A DNA stretch of 43,676 nt from a virus, in IMG/VR virus record IMGVR_UViG_3300037540_000168, positions 1 to 43,676 of that record. One strand, written 5' to 3'. Within the stretch, counting starts at the first letter, position 1, and each line of letters begins with the position of its first letter. A program made the translations under genes and the position numbers. Shown one piece after another: positions 26,258-33,614 of the stretch. A model generated the notes under the pieces. It made no database searches. It was not told the origin of the DNA and worked only from the letters and a program-made list of their open reading frames with translations.

Positions 26258-27154
26258 CTAAAAAGTTAATTTGCGTTTATAGGACTCAGTAGCATCAGTG
26301 ATTTCTTCTTTAAGTCCATTCAATTCATGACTGATTAATTTTTCTAATGAATTATCATTGCGGAGATCTTTAGGAGTTACATCTGCCAGTAGAGCTTTTG
26401 CTTCACTGACCATATGTTGCAATTGACTATCATTGAATATGTTTTTATATTTGAATGTGTTAAAAAATTCATCAAACTTTTCCAATGCTTCTGGTCTAAC
26501 TCTGCGTTTTTCACCACTGAGTTTGCCATTTAATGTTTCAGATAAATGGGTTACGAGTTCACCAAAACCTTCACGCATGGCAATTACGCAATTGTGCCTT
26601 GTTTCATTCATCATCGATTGAATGCGATCTGTTTCAACCTTGTACATTTCATCGGTCAATCCAGAGGGAATAGTCATATCGAACCATCTCCATTCAATGC
26701 TGTATCGATTACGGACATTCATTGGATATGCTTCTTTATTAAATAATCCATCTTTCTTTAAGATTTTTTCCGATTCCTTAATCCATTTGTCATAGTCTTT
26801 GGCAAAGACATTAACCTCTTTTTTGAGCATCCCTGTATATGCTCTGAGTTTCATATCTGCTTCTTCACTTATATCATTGGATACAAAATGAACGGATTTA
26901 ATTGGAAAGGGTAAAGATATTTCATTCCAAATGTAGTTCCGAACCTGAGTGATGACTGAATTGATTGGTGTCAATCGTTCTGATTTAATCAATCGTTGAT
27001 AGCCTGATACCCAATCGGTTTCTTCAGTCATTTTAGCTCTGATCTCTTTGGGAATGCCTTTTCTGGCTTGCCATGTATGTGTTTCAAATTGAAGCAGAGT
27101 TCCAAGATCGAAAATGTTAATTTCATTGCCAGTATTCTTTGCGATTTTAGCCAT
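26258..27154 (-). CDS. DUF3150-like phage protein with C-terminal KRKLTF tag
   Basis: 298 aa, largely helical. The start (NEINIFDLGTLLQFETHTW) and the middle (WRWFDMTIPSGLTDEMY and an RHNCVIAMREGFGELVTHL helix) look like DUF3150, a family often encoded near AAA+ ATPases in phages and plasmids. It ends exactly in SYKRKLTF. RBS GGAGAATCAATC. It may belong functionally with the AAA+ module to its right, but this is inferred. Confidence 0.5.
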   Translation of the reverse strand: MAKIAKNTGNEINIFDLGTLLQFETHTWQARKGIPKEIRAKMTEETDWVSGYQRLIKSERLTPINSVITQVRNYIWNEISLPFPIKSVHFVSNDISEEADMKLRAYTGMLKKEVNVFAKDYDKWIKESEKILKKDGLFNKEAYPMNVRNRYSIEWRWFDMTIPSGLTDEMYKVETDRIQSMMNETRHNCVIAMREGFGELVTHLSETLNGKLSGEKRRVRPEALEKFDEFFNTFKYKNIFNDSQLQHMVSEAKALLADVTPKDLRNDNSLEKLISHELNGLKEEITDATESYKRKLTF

Positions 27155-27175
27155 GATTGATTCTCCTTTCTTTTA

Positions 27176-27643
27176 TTAGAATGTTAGTTTGCGTTTGATG
27201 ATCTTCTTTTTCTTTTTAATAGGAAGATCATCGACATAATCAGTTCCAAATAAAATCGATTGATAATTTTTTGCTTCTATAACAAAATCATCATAAGTTT
27301 TATCTGTAGTATTACCTATAAATTTAATAGTTACTTCACCATGACCTAAATGAACATCTGTTATTCTTCCTTTAATTAAACAAGGATGAACATCTTTGAA
27401 ATATAAAAGTAATTCTTCAGCTTCCGTTTGGAATCTTAATTCATCTACTAAATAATCATCTGCTGGTCTTGGAATAGTTAAAGTAATATCTAAATAATGT
27501 TTGCCAGGAACAGAATGTTTTCGTTTTCCTTGAAGTGTATCCTGGGTAATGTATTCCATTTTTTGTTCAACATCAGCTTGTACTCCTTGAATTAAGAATC
27601 GAGTACCTTTTGGATGAAAGAATAATACTTCGTATATATCCAT
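27176..27643 (-). CDS. Uncharacterised protein with C-terminal KRKLTF tag
   Basis: 155 aa, beta-rich (HYLDITLTIPRPADDYL, HLGHGEVTIKFIGNTTD), not recognised. It ends KKKKKIIKRKLTF, the same hexapeptide as the gene after it but with different codons. No clear Shine-Dalgarno before the ATG, which follows the DUF2997 stop within 5 nt, so translation is probably coupled. Confidence 0.5.
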   Translation of the reverse strand: MDIYEVLFFHPKGTRFLIQGVQADVEQKMEYITQDTLQGKRKHSVPGKHYLDITLTIPRPADDYLVDELRFQTEAEELLLYFKDVHPCLIKGRITDVHLGHGEVTIKFIGNTTDKTYDDFVIEAKNYQSILFGTDYVDDLPIKKKKKIIKRKLTF

Positions 27644-27647
27644 TTAA

Positions 27648-27851
27648 TTAACCACAGAAATTTTTATGAACAGTCCTTGTTTGATTCTTTTGATAAAATA
27701 CAGGTTTGAATTCTGGCCCAAGACCTTTGCCCAATGCATCTTTCAAATGATTGACTACATCATCGGTGATACATTCTTCACCAACGAATCCATCAGTTTC
27801 AAAATGAATCTTACCTTGTTCATCGACTTCTACAATAACTTGTTTCTGCAT
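27648..27851 (-). CDS. DUF2997-like small protein
   Basis: 67 aa. The beginning QVIVEVDEQGKIHFETDGFVGEEC follows the DUF2997 pattern (a beta hairpin, then a G-x-C segment and a helix with L-x-x-LG). In cyanobacteria, plastid-related genomes and some phages, DUF2997 genes sit beside DUF1257/Ycf35 and AAA+ genes, as here. Function unknown. Strong RBS AAGGAGGTTAATT. Confidence 0.55.
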   Translation of the reverse strand: MQKQVIVEVDEQGKIHFETDGFVGEECITDDVVNHLKDALGKGLGPEFKPVFYQKNQTRTVHKNFCG

Positions 27852-27862
27852 AATTAACCTCC

Positions 27863-28093
27863 TTATTCTACGATTTCAAGAACATGCCGTTGCCTTGTTT
27901 TTCCTGATGCTGCACTTAAAATAGTTCTAATTGCTTGAGCAGTTCTGCCCTGTTTGCCAATGATCTTTCCTATATCCTTTTTTGCTACTCTGAGTTCTAA
28001 TACAGTAGTATGATCACCTTCAATTGTATTGACTTTTACATCATTTGGAAAGTCAACCAATGATCGTGCAATATAATTAATTAAATCTTTCAT
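27863..28093 (-). CDS. khpA-like: KH-domain RNA-binding protein, KhpA-like
   Basis: 76 aa, the normal size of bacterial KhpA/YlqC. The single KH domain has the RNA-contacting loop GKQG at 46-49 within DIGKIIGKQGRTAQAIRTILSA. Bacterial KhpA binds RNA, usually with KhpB/Jag. A phage-borne copy is unusual, and it sits between the Ycf35-like and DUF2997-like genes, next to a tRNA. It may give the module an RNA target. RBS AAGGAATATAAG. Confidence 0.85.
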   Translation of the reverse strand: MKDLINYIARSLVDFPNDVKVNTIEGDHTTVLELRVAKKDIGKIIGKQGRTAQAIRTILSAASGKTRQRHVLEIVE

Positions 28094-28105
28094 CTTATAT
28101 TCCTT

Positions 28106-28546
28106 TTAAACAGTGATTACCATTCTGCGTTTTTCACCTTGTTTAGTTTTAATGACTGATTCTCTGCACAGTTTACCTTTTGACATTGCCGCTTGTTTGG
28201 TCTTTTCCATTGTATAATGTTGAATGAAGGTAATTGCTTTTTCTCCCCCCATTTTCTTTTTTAATGAACTATCAAAAAAATCCCAAAGCAATGAATATGC
28301 CCCTTGTTGAGTTTTGGATTTGATCACACCAATTTCATAATTGATTCCAGGGAATTTAATCTTGTGTTCACATTTGCCAAGATCAGATGCTTTAATCCCT
28401 TCCGGTAAAGGGTAATCACCAACATTTGTACCATACCATTTATATGTTTTGGCATTGAGCATCAATTGACCACCCATTCGTTTTGCGGTCATTGATAAGG
28501 CTTTAATGTCGGTTACTTCTAAATCGATTATTTCATTGTGGCTCAT
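28106..28546 (-). CDS. Ycf35/DUF1257-like protein
   Basis: 146 aa. It starts MSHNEIIDLEVTDIKALSMT and includes a YKWYG turn, HKIKFPGINYEIGVI, a YSLLWDFFDSSLKKKMG segment and a C-terminal FIQHYTMEKTKQAAMSKG helix followed by a strand. This is the order seen in DUF1257 (Ycf35) proteins. The biochemical role of the family is unknown. It is encoded between tRNA-Tyr and the KH gene. RBS AAAGGAGTAAATA. Confidence 0.6.
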   Translation of the reverse strand: MSHNEIIDLEVTDIKALSMTAKRMGGQLMLNAKTYKWYGTNVGDYPLPEGIKASDLGKCEHKIKFPGINYEIGVIKSKTQQGAYSLLWDFFDSSLKKKMGGEKAITFIQHYTMEKTKQAAMSKGKLCRESVIKTKQGEKRRMVITV

Positions 28547-28567
28547 TATTTACTCCTTTCTTTTAAT

Positions 28568-28654
28568 TGGTGGGGGAGGGAGAAATCGAATCTCCTGAGT
28601 CCGAAGACACTGAATTTACAGTCCAGACCGCTACCATTTACGGGATACTCCCCC
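28568..28654 (-). tRNA. tRNA-Tyr (GTA)
   Basis: 87 nt including an encoded CCA. Acceptor stem GGGGGAG/CTCCCCC with discriminator A; anticodon stem CTGGA/TTCAG around loop CTGTAAA (anticodon GTA); class II variable arm with stem GTC-TTCG-GAC; T stem GGAGA/TCTCC with loop TTCGATT. The long variable arm fits bacterial tRNA-Tyr. It lies in the 114-nt gap between Ycf35- and Ycf46-like genes in the same orientation, so it is probably cut from a polycistronic message. Confidence 0.93.
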
Positions 28655-28660
28655 AATTGA

Positions 28661-30160
28661 TTAATTAAGTTTTAACTTACGGGGTTTCATGATCGCTTTT
28701 GAATGATCTTTGGCATTGGCCCATCTAAATGATTTTGCCATTTCCTTTGTGCGATCAAACTTCTTTGCATCGAATCGAGATAGTACTGGAATATTTTGCA
28801 TGGCAATTTCAACTGGCTCATAATGAGAATCCTTTGCCAATTGTTCAATCTCTGCTCCAGACCATCCTTCATCATTTAATTTTTTACAGAATTCATTATC
28901 AATTGGTATTTCTGAATCATATTTACGATTTTGAATTTCAATGATTGATTTGACTTCATGTTTATTGGGCAGATTGACAAAAAAGATAGTATCCCATCGA
29001 CCACCAGTACGTTTGAATTCAGGTGGCAATGCATCCAGATTATTTGCAGTTCCGAATAAGATACCTTCAGATGTTCTTTCCTGCATCCAGGTTAAGATAT
29101 GACCAAGCATTCCTTCATCAACTCCACTTGTAGTTGATTGTTGACCTTGACCTGTACCACCAAAGAACTTTTCAATTTCATCTAATACAAAGATGCATCT
29201 GCCAATTGAATCAATTGTCTTTGTGGCTTTCCTGATTTTCTTTTCAGTTTCACCAACGATCCCCTCTTTGACCGCACCTACATCAAATAGGACAATAGGC
29301 CAATCAAGAATTGATCCTAATACCTTTGCTCCTAATGTCTTTCCAGTTCCAGGAAATCCAGCACATAATACTGCTCTAACTTTAGGTTTGGTTGATTTGG
29401 CATTGAGAAAAGGTTCTGATCTAAGTTCCCAATAGTTTTTGAAGTGATCCATTCCACCAAGATTGATAATTGGTTCAGGTTCAATGAATTGCATAAATCC
29501 AGTTTGTTTAACCACTTGTTTTTTACGATCCATGATATGCCTGAAATTAAATGATCGGGTTTCAACGGCAGATTTGGCAAGAGCATTTTCAATCTCCTCC
29601 CAGGTCATACCTTTACATGCTTCAATGATTGGATTATTAACTTTGAATTTATTTTTATAGCTATCTCCCAATTCTTCAATTGAAGTTTCGGAAATACCAC
29701 TGGCAATGGTGGTGATTTCTTTAGTATTGGGCATATCGAATTGTTCAACTGGAATGAACTCTTTGATTTTGGAAGGAATTGCAGCAGAGTTAGATCCAAC
29801 CATAATGATCATTGTATGATTGGCTTTTAATAGATCGTAGATGTCAAGAATGGTCTGGACTACATCGAATGCTTCAATGAATTCATCAAAGTTTTCCAGA
29901 ATGAATGCAGTATTGGAGGGAGCAGCTTGAAATGATCCATCGGCTTGTTGTCCTACTGATCTGCGTAGGATGTTGAGGGCATCGATTGGTTCATCTTCAC
30001 CGAATCGATAGTAATCATTAATGAGTCCACGGATAGGACTCCACATTTTCGTTTTGAAAGGTGCATCTATTTCAATTGATTTCATTGCACGTTTCATTTC
30101 AAGGGTTTCAACAAATACACAACCATAACCAGCTTTCATGTAATTGGTTAAGTTCAACAT
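28661..30160 (-). CDS. AAA+ ATPase, Ycf46-like
   Basis: 499 aa. The N-terminal domain of about 230 aa has the degenerate ATPase features of Ycf46 proteins (NTAFILENFDEFIEAFDVVQ followed by MIIMVGSNSAAIPSKIKEF and FDMPNTKEI). The active AAA+ domain has Walker A GFPGTGKT (268-275), Walker B FVLDEIEK (about 324-331), sensor GILFGTANN and the arginine region RTGGRWDTIFFV. It ends MKPRKLKLN, matching the recurring terminal tag. Ycf46 and Ycf35 genes are known neighbours of DUF2997 in cyanobacteria. It is probably a remodelling ATPase of unknown target. RBS AAAGGAGAAAGATT, with the shared AAACAAACGAAAGGA leader. Confidence 0.8.
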   Translation of the reverse strand: MLNLTNYMKAGYGCVFVETLEMKRAMKSIEIDAPFKTKMWSPIRGLINDYYRFGEDEPIDALNILRRSVGQQADGSFQAAPSNTAFILENFDEFIEAFDVVQTILDIYDLLKANHTMIIMVGSNSAAIPSKIKEFIPVEQFDMPNTKEITTIASGISETSIEELGDSYKNKFKVNNPIIEACKGMTWEEIENALAKSAVETRSFNFRHIMDRKKQVVKQTGFMQFIEPEPIINLGGMDHFKNYWELRSEPFLNAKSTKPKVRAVLCAGFPGTGKTLGAKVLGSILDWPIVLFDVGAVKEGIVGETEKKIRKATKTIDSIGRCIFVLDEIEKFFGGTGQGQQSTTSGVDEGMLGHILTWMQERTSEGILFGTANNLDALPPEFKRTGGRWDTIFFVNLPNKHEVKSIIEIQNRKYDSEIPIDNEFCKKLNDEGWSGAEIEQLAKDSHYEPVEIAMQNIPVLSRFDAKKFDRTKEMAKSFRWANAKDHSKAIMKPRKLKLN

Positions 30161-30168
30161 AATCTTTC

Positions 30169-30183
30169 TCCTTTCGTTTGTTT
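30169..30183 (-). repeat. Shared leader motif AAACAAACGAAAGGA
   Basis: One of six near-identical leaders read on the - strand, each ending in the ribosome binding site of a gene and overlapping the end of the gene before it. Other copies are at 35748-35762, 37964-37978, 38674-38684 (short), 39928-39942 and 43322-43336 (one mismatch). Here it precedes the Ycf46-like ATPase. Confidence 0.6.
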
Positions 30184-31396
30184 AATTACGTTTGATTCGT
30201 TTCATATCCAACCAGTTTTTGCCTACTTCCCAATCAGTTTTCATTTTGACTGTGGTAGTCCAGGGTAGGTGGGGTTTATCGGTCATTTTTTCATCTACCA
30301 TATCTATGAAGTCTCCACCTTCATAGGTTCTTAGATTGGCTTTACCACTATCATGTATCTGATTGATTAAATGTGACTCCCATCCTCCTTTCTCCAATTC
30401 ATCTTCGATATTAATTAACGAGTCAAGCAATAATAAAAATGACGTTGATTGAATTGGATAATTAATTATTTCGTTTCTGGTTAAGGGAAATCTTCTGCGA
30501 AATCCGAATGGATTTTCAACATACCCTGTTTTGTAGTATTTGTCAACTATGGCATCCTGATATGCTTTATAGATGTGATACCTTTCATAAAATTGATTTT
30601 GACAATCCTTAATATGGTTCTGAGAGAAGTTAATGAAGTAATTATCAAATGCTTCATGTTTTGATTTGCGTTGATTGTAAATGTTATAAACAAAATTTTT
30701 ATAGAAATCACTCTTTCGCATTTCTTCTGCAATTGATGAAAATCCTGCTCCAAAGAAATTAGCAAAAGTAAAATTGTTCTTTGCCAGGAATCGTTCATTG
30801 TCACCAAAAGTTTCTTTTACCTGTTCATATGAATAACCTTTCAATCCGAATAATTTAATTGCCCAATGAGAATGCATATCAAGATCGTTATTAAGATCTT
30901 CAATCATTTGAGGATCATTGCCAAGCATTCCTGCAACTTTGACTTCCGCACCATCGTAATCAAATTCACATATAAGCCATCCTTTTCCTAAACAAACAAA
31001 TACTTTTCTAATTGTTTTCCAGGGTAGGTTCGGAAGTATATCACCATGTTTAGGTTGATTTTGTAGATTGGGATCTGATGAACTTGATCGATAGGTTTCA
31101 GCTACATTCAACCATAGTTCATGATGTACTCTGCCATCATGTTCAGATATATTGCGTTTGAGATCGGCAATATAGGTATTCAATGCTTTGTTAAGTTTTC
31201 TATATTGCAATAATAATTTGCAAAATTTTATGTTTTGATTTTCAGCGTAATGAATGATTGTTGCTTCATCTGTTTTGTAATTACCTGTTTTTTTATTAGG
31301 TTCTGTAAGAGGTTCTAATCCAAGGAACTCATAAAGGAATTCTTGCATTTGAGGATTAGATCGAAGATTAAAATTGAAATCAGATTCACTAATCAT
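30182..31396 (-). CDS. Family A DNA polymerase, palm/fingers part of a split gene
   Basis: 404 aa. It starts in the thumb (DFNFNLRSNPQMQEFLYEFL, the FN-S-QL motif) and continues through a degenerate TGRLSS motif (TYRSSSSDPNLQNQ). Motif A is EFDYDGAEVK (Asp146, Glu151), motif B ERFLAKNNF (Arg202, Lys206, Phe209) and motif C QIHDS (His348, Asp349, Ser350). Both catalytic aspartates and the dNTP-binding Arg/Lys are kept, so it should be active. Motif C has Ser where the family normally has Glu. It lacks the exonuclease and the first thumb helix, which are encoded at 31985-33553. Start coupled to the upstream stop (TAATG). Confidence 0.88.
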   Translation of the reverse strand: MISESDFNFNLRSNPQMQEFLYEFLGLEPLTEPNKKTGNYKTDEATIIHYAENQNIKFCKLLLQYRKLNKALNTYIADLKRNISEHDGRVHHELWLNVAETYRSSSSDPNLQNQPKHGDILPNLPWKTIRKVFVCLGKGWLICEFDYDGAEVKVAGMLGNDPQMIEDLNNDLDMHSHWAIKLFGLKGYSYEQVKETFGDNERFLAKNNFTFANFFGAGFSSIAEEMRKSDFYKNFVYNIYNQRKSKHEAFDNYFINFSQNHIKDCQNQFYERYHIYKAYQDAIVDKYYKTGYVENPFGFRRRFPLTRNEIINYPIQSTSFLLLLDSLINIEDELEKGGWESHLINQIHDSGKANLRTYEGGDFIDMVDEKMTDKPHLPWTTTVKMKTDWEVGKNWLDMKRIKRN

Positions 31397-32061
31397 TAGA
31401 TTTCCCTTGTATTTATTGGTTTGATTCTGCTTAAATCAATTGAATTAGGTTTATCACTTGTTACCCTGCCAGATTTAGTTCCTTTGATTTCTATTTTTTT
31501 AATTGAATCTTTTGATACTTCAATTACACCAGCTACTTCAAAGTATTCATCGATGCCTTGGATTATATGACTGATCATAGACATTTGCTTATCTGATTTT
31601 GTCATTTTTGATAATTGAATTTCCAGACTATAATCAATCATTGTGATGATTGAAGTTATATTTCCCATGAATATTTGCATCGGTTCAGGATCTTTACAAT
31701 TATCAACTGCACATTCAAATTCTTTCCAGATGTGATTTATATAGTTTTCAACAGATCCCATTCGGGTATTGTCAAGCATGTTAGCAATGATTTGCATACA
31801 CATATTAAGGTAATCATTCATTTGATCTGGAGATTTGAATTTTTCTACATTCAAATCAAACAACTCAACGTAATCAGATAATTCTTTTCGATACATTGAA
31901 AATGGTTTTATAATTGATTTTCTTTCTCTTACATCTACAATAAAAGCTTTCCTTCCATTGTAAATGAATGAAAATTCTTTTAAATTAAAATGAAAGTTTT
32001 CTTCTAATTGGTTTATCACTTGTTTTATTATTGCTGATTGTTCTTGAGTGATCTTTATCAT
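31396..32061 (-). CDS. Uncharacterised protein inserted between the two polymerase genes
   Basis: 221 aa from the ATG at 32061 (AAAGGAG 9 nt upstream; a second ATG three codons earlier is too close to that site). Helical, not recognised, no LAGLIDADG, GIY-YIG or HNH motif, so it does not look like a homing endonuclease. The C-terminus contains TKSGRVTSDKPN, which superficially resembles the polymerase TGRLSS-DPN motif that is degenerate in the next gene. It overlaps the end of the UDG-exonuclease gene by about 77 nt in another frame. Confidence 0.5.
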   Translation of the reverse strand: MIKITQEQSAIIKQVINQLEENFHFNLKEFSFIYNGRKAFIVDVRERKSIIKPFSMYRKELSDYVELFDLNVEKFKSPDQMNDYLNMCMQIIANMLDNTRMGSVENYINHIWKEFECAVDNCKDPEPMQIFMGNITSIITMIDYSLEIQLSKMTKSDKQMSMISHIIQGIDEYFEVAGVIEVSKDSIKKIEIKGTKSGRVTSDKPNSIDLSRIKPINTREI

Positions 32062-33553
32062 AAGTTCCATCTCCTTTCATTTTTATAGAAAGTGATTTTA
32101 ATTTCTTATCAGTTGATTTACTTAGATTGGTTTTATCTTCTAAATAAGTATTATAAGCTTTGAATTGAGGGATCTGAGATATGCGAGTAAGTACTGATTC
32201 CATTTTATTAATTAATGTAATTTCCAATGAATCCAATTCTTCTTCACCTATTTTGATTCCTGCCTTTGTCATGTTTGCAAAGAGCTTATGACCTCTATGT
32301 AAAAACTCATAATTATATTTGGCATTAGGGTAAACAATTGGAAGTATCTTTTCAATTAACAACCATTGATTGTAGGTAGTGATAACATCTAATCCAGCAT
32401 AGAGTATCATATCATCATATGGTGCTTCTCTGATTCGATTCTGTTTATCATCCTTATCCTTTTTCATTAGAAATGATTTAACTGTATCTGAATAAGGTGG
32501 AATACCAAACCTTGTTAGATTTTGAAAATCTAATGAAGTGCATCCTCTGCGTTCATCAATCACATGGGATGCAATCATTGGATCTTGAGTATTAACTATT
32601 TCAGCGCCAAATATCCATCGACTGACATTACGTTCAAATTTAACATTCTGGATTATCTTTTCAATTGATGGATTGGGTAAAAATTTTTCCATGAAATGCC
32701 AAAGCATAAAATCATTGTTCTCATTTTCTAACCATAATGATTCATGTAATACCCAGGCATATTTTTCAGTTGAGAATTGAATGTGGGTGATTTCAAAGTT
32801 ATCATCGAATGGTTTGACATTGGTTGCTTCATAATCGAATGCAATTCTTTTTATATTCCAAATCTTATCAAGGCAATCCTTTAATTCTTTTTCAGTTTTA
32901 ACCTCTTTGATTGTGATCCCTTCAAGGATCTTTCGTTCCTGAAGTAATTGATCGACTTTTTTATAGGTATTGTATTTAGACCAGAATTTTAATGCACGTT
33001 TAAGATCACGCTTTAAAGCGTATTGTTGATCATAATTATATAGGTCATTGGGGTTCATCAGAGTGTACACAAGGCAATTAAATTCATAATTAGGGATCAA
33101 CCTACCTCTGAGCTTTGTCGGTGGGATTTTGTTCTTTAAATTGAATAAGGATTTGAATGCCATTTCTCCACAACAAATGATCATTTTAGGTTTTAATTCA
33201 TTAAGTTCATCAATTAATAATGATCGACAGCATTTGAATTGAACTTCAGTGGATTTCTTTTTTGAATGACATTTAAGAGCATAGACAAATGCACCAACAT
33301 TTTTTAGATTGAATCCTTCTTTGAATGCATTTGCTCTGATTGCCTGTGCTTTTTTATTTGAAAAGTGAATTGATCCAATGTCATCATCCTGTGATGGTTG
33401 TTGACCCAATATAACCAATCCACTGTAATTGCTTCCTTTATATAATGGAAAGAATGGAGTGTCAATTGCAGGATTGTCAAAGAGACCACATTTCTCACAA
33501 TCATATTTGACATTTGATTTCTTTGTCTGTGGTAGGGGAAAATAGAAACTCAT
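31985..33553 (-). CDS. UDG-like domain fused to 3'-5' exonuclease: N-terminal part of a split family A DNA polymerase
   Basis: 522 aa. Residues about 15-190 resemble family 4 uracil-DNA glycosylase: cysteines 19, 22, 95 and 108/109 are placed like a 4Fe-4S site, with LVILGQQPSQDD as motif A. Its motif B reads YTLMNPND, lacking the usual His. Residues about 215-430 are a DnaQ/PolI-type proofreading exonuclease (FDYEATN with Asp240/Glu242, and YAGLDVITTY). A first thumb helix (NMTKAGIKIGEEELDSL) follows. The protein ends in an unrelated basic tail finishing RRKLSF. UDG-like N-termini on family A polymerases are known from SPO1-type phages. The palm is encoded separately at 30182-31396. Confidence 0.82.
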   Translation of the reverse strand: MSFYFPLPQTKKSNVKYDCEKCGLFDNPAIDTPFFPLYKGSNYSGLVILGQQPSQDDDIGSIHFSNKKAQAIRANAFKEGFNLKNVGAFVYALKCHSKKKSTEVQFKCCRSLLIDELNELKPKMIICCGEMAFKSLFNLKNKIPPTKLRGRLIPNYEFNCLVYTLMNPNDLYNYDQQYALKRDLKRALKFWSKYNTYKKVDQLLQERKILEGITIKEVKTEKELKDCLDKIWNIKRIAFDYEATNVKPFDDNFEITHIQFSTEKYAWVLHESLWLENENNDFMLWHFMEKFLPNPSIEKIIQNVKFERNVSRWIFGAEIVNTQDPMIASHVIDERRGCTSLDFQNLTRFGIPPYSDTVKSFLMKKDKDDKQNRIREAPYDDMILYAGLDVITTYNQWLLIEKILPIVYPNAKYNYEFLHRGHKLFANMTKAGIKIGEEELDSLEITLINKMESVLTRISQIPQFKAYNTYLEDKTNLSKSTDKKLKSLSIKMKGDGTYDKDHSRTISNNKTSDKPIRRKLSF

Positions 33554-33569
33554 TTAATCACCATTTGAC

Positions 33570-33594
33570 AAGCAGGGGCTATTAACCCCTGCTT
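33570..33594 (-). promoter_or_regulatory. GC-rich hairpin upstream of the UDG-exonuclease gene
   Basis: Perfect 9-bp stem AAGCAGGGG / CCCCTGCTT with a 7-nt loop, 20 nt after one stop codon and 16 nt before the next ATG on the - strand. There is no U-run. The following gene has only a weak ribosome site (GGTGATTAA). The placement resembles the hairpin at 24578-24599. Confidence 0.55.
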
Positions 33595-33614
33595 ATTTGA
33601 TAATTGATTATTGA

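Noticed and set aside
30182-33553. Group I intron or intein interrupting the polymerase
   Set aside because: No homing endonuclease motif, the second part has its own coupled start, and the first part has its own stop with a tagged tail; a gene split fits better.
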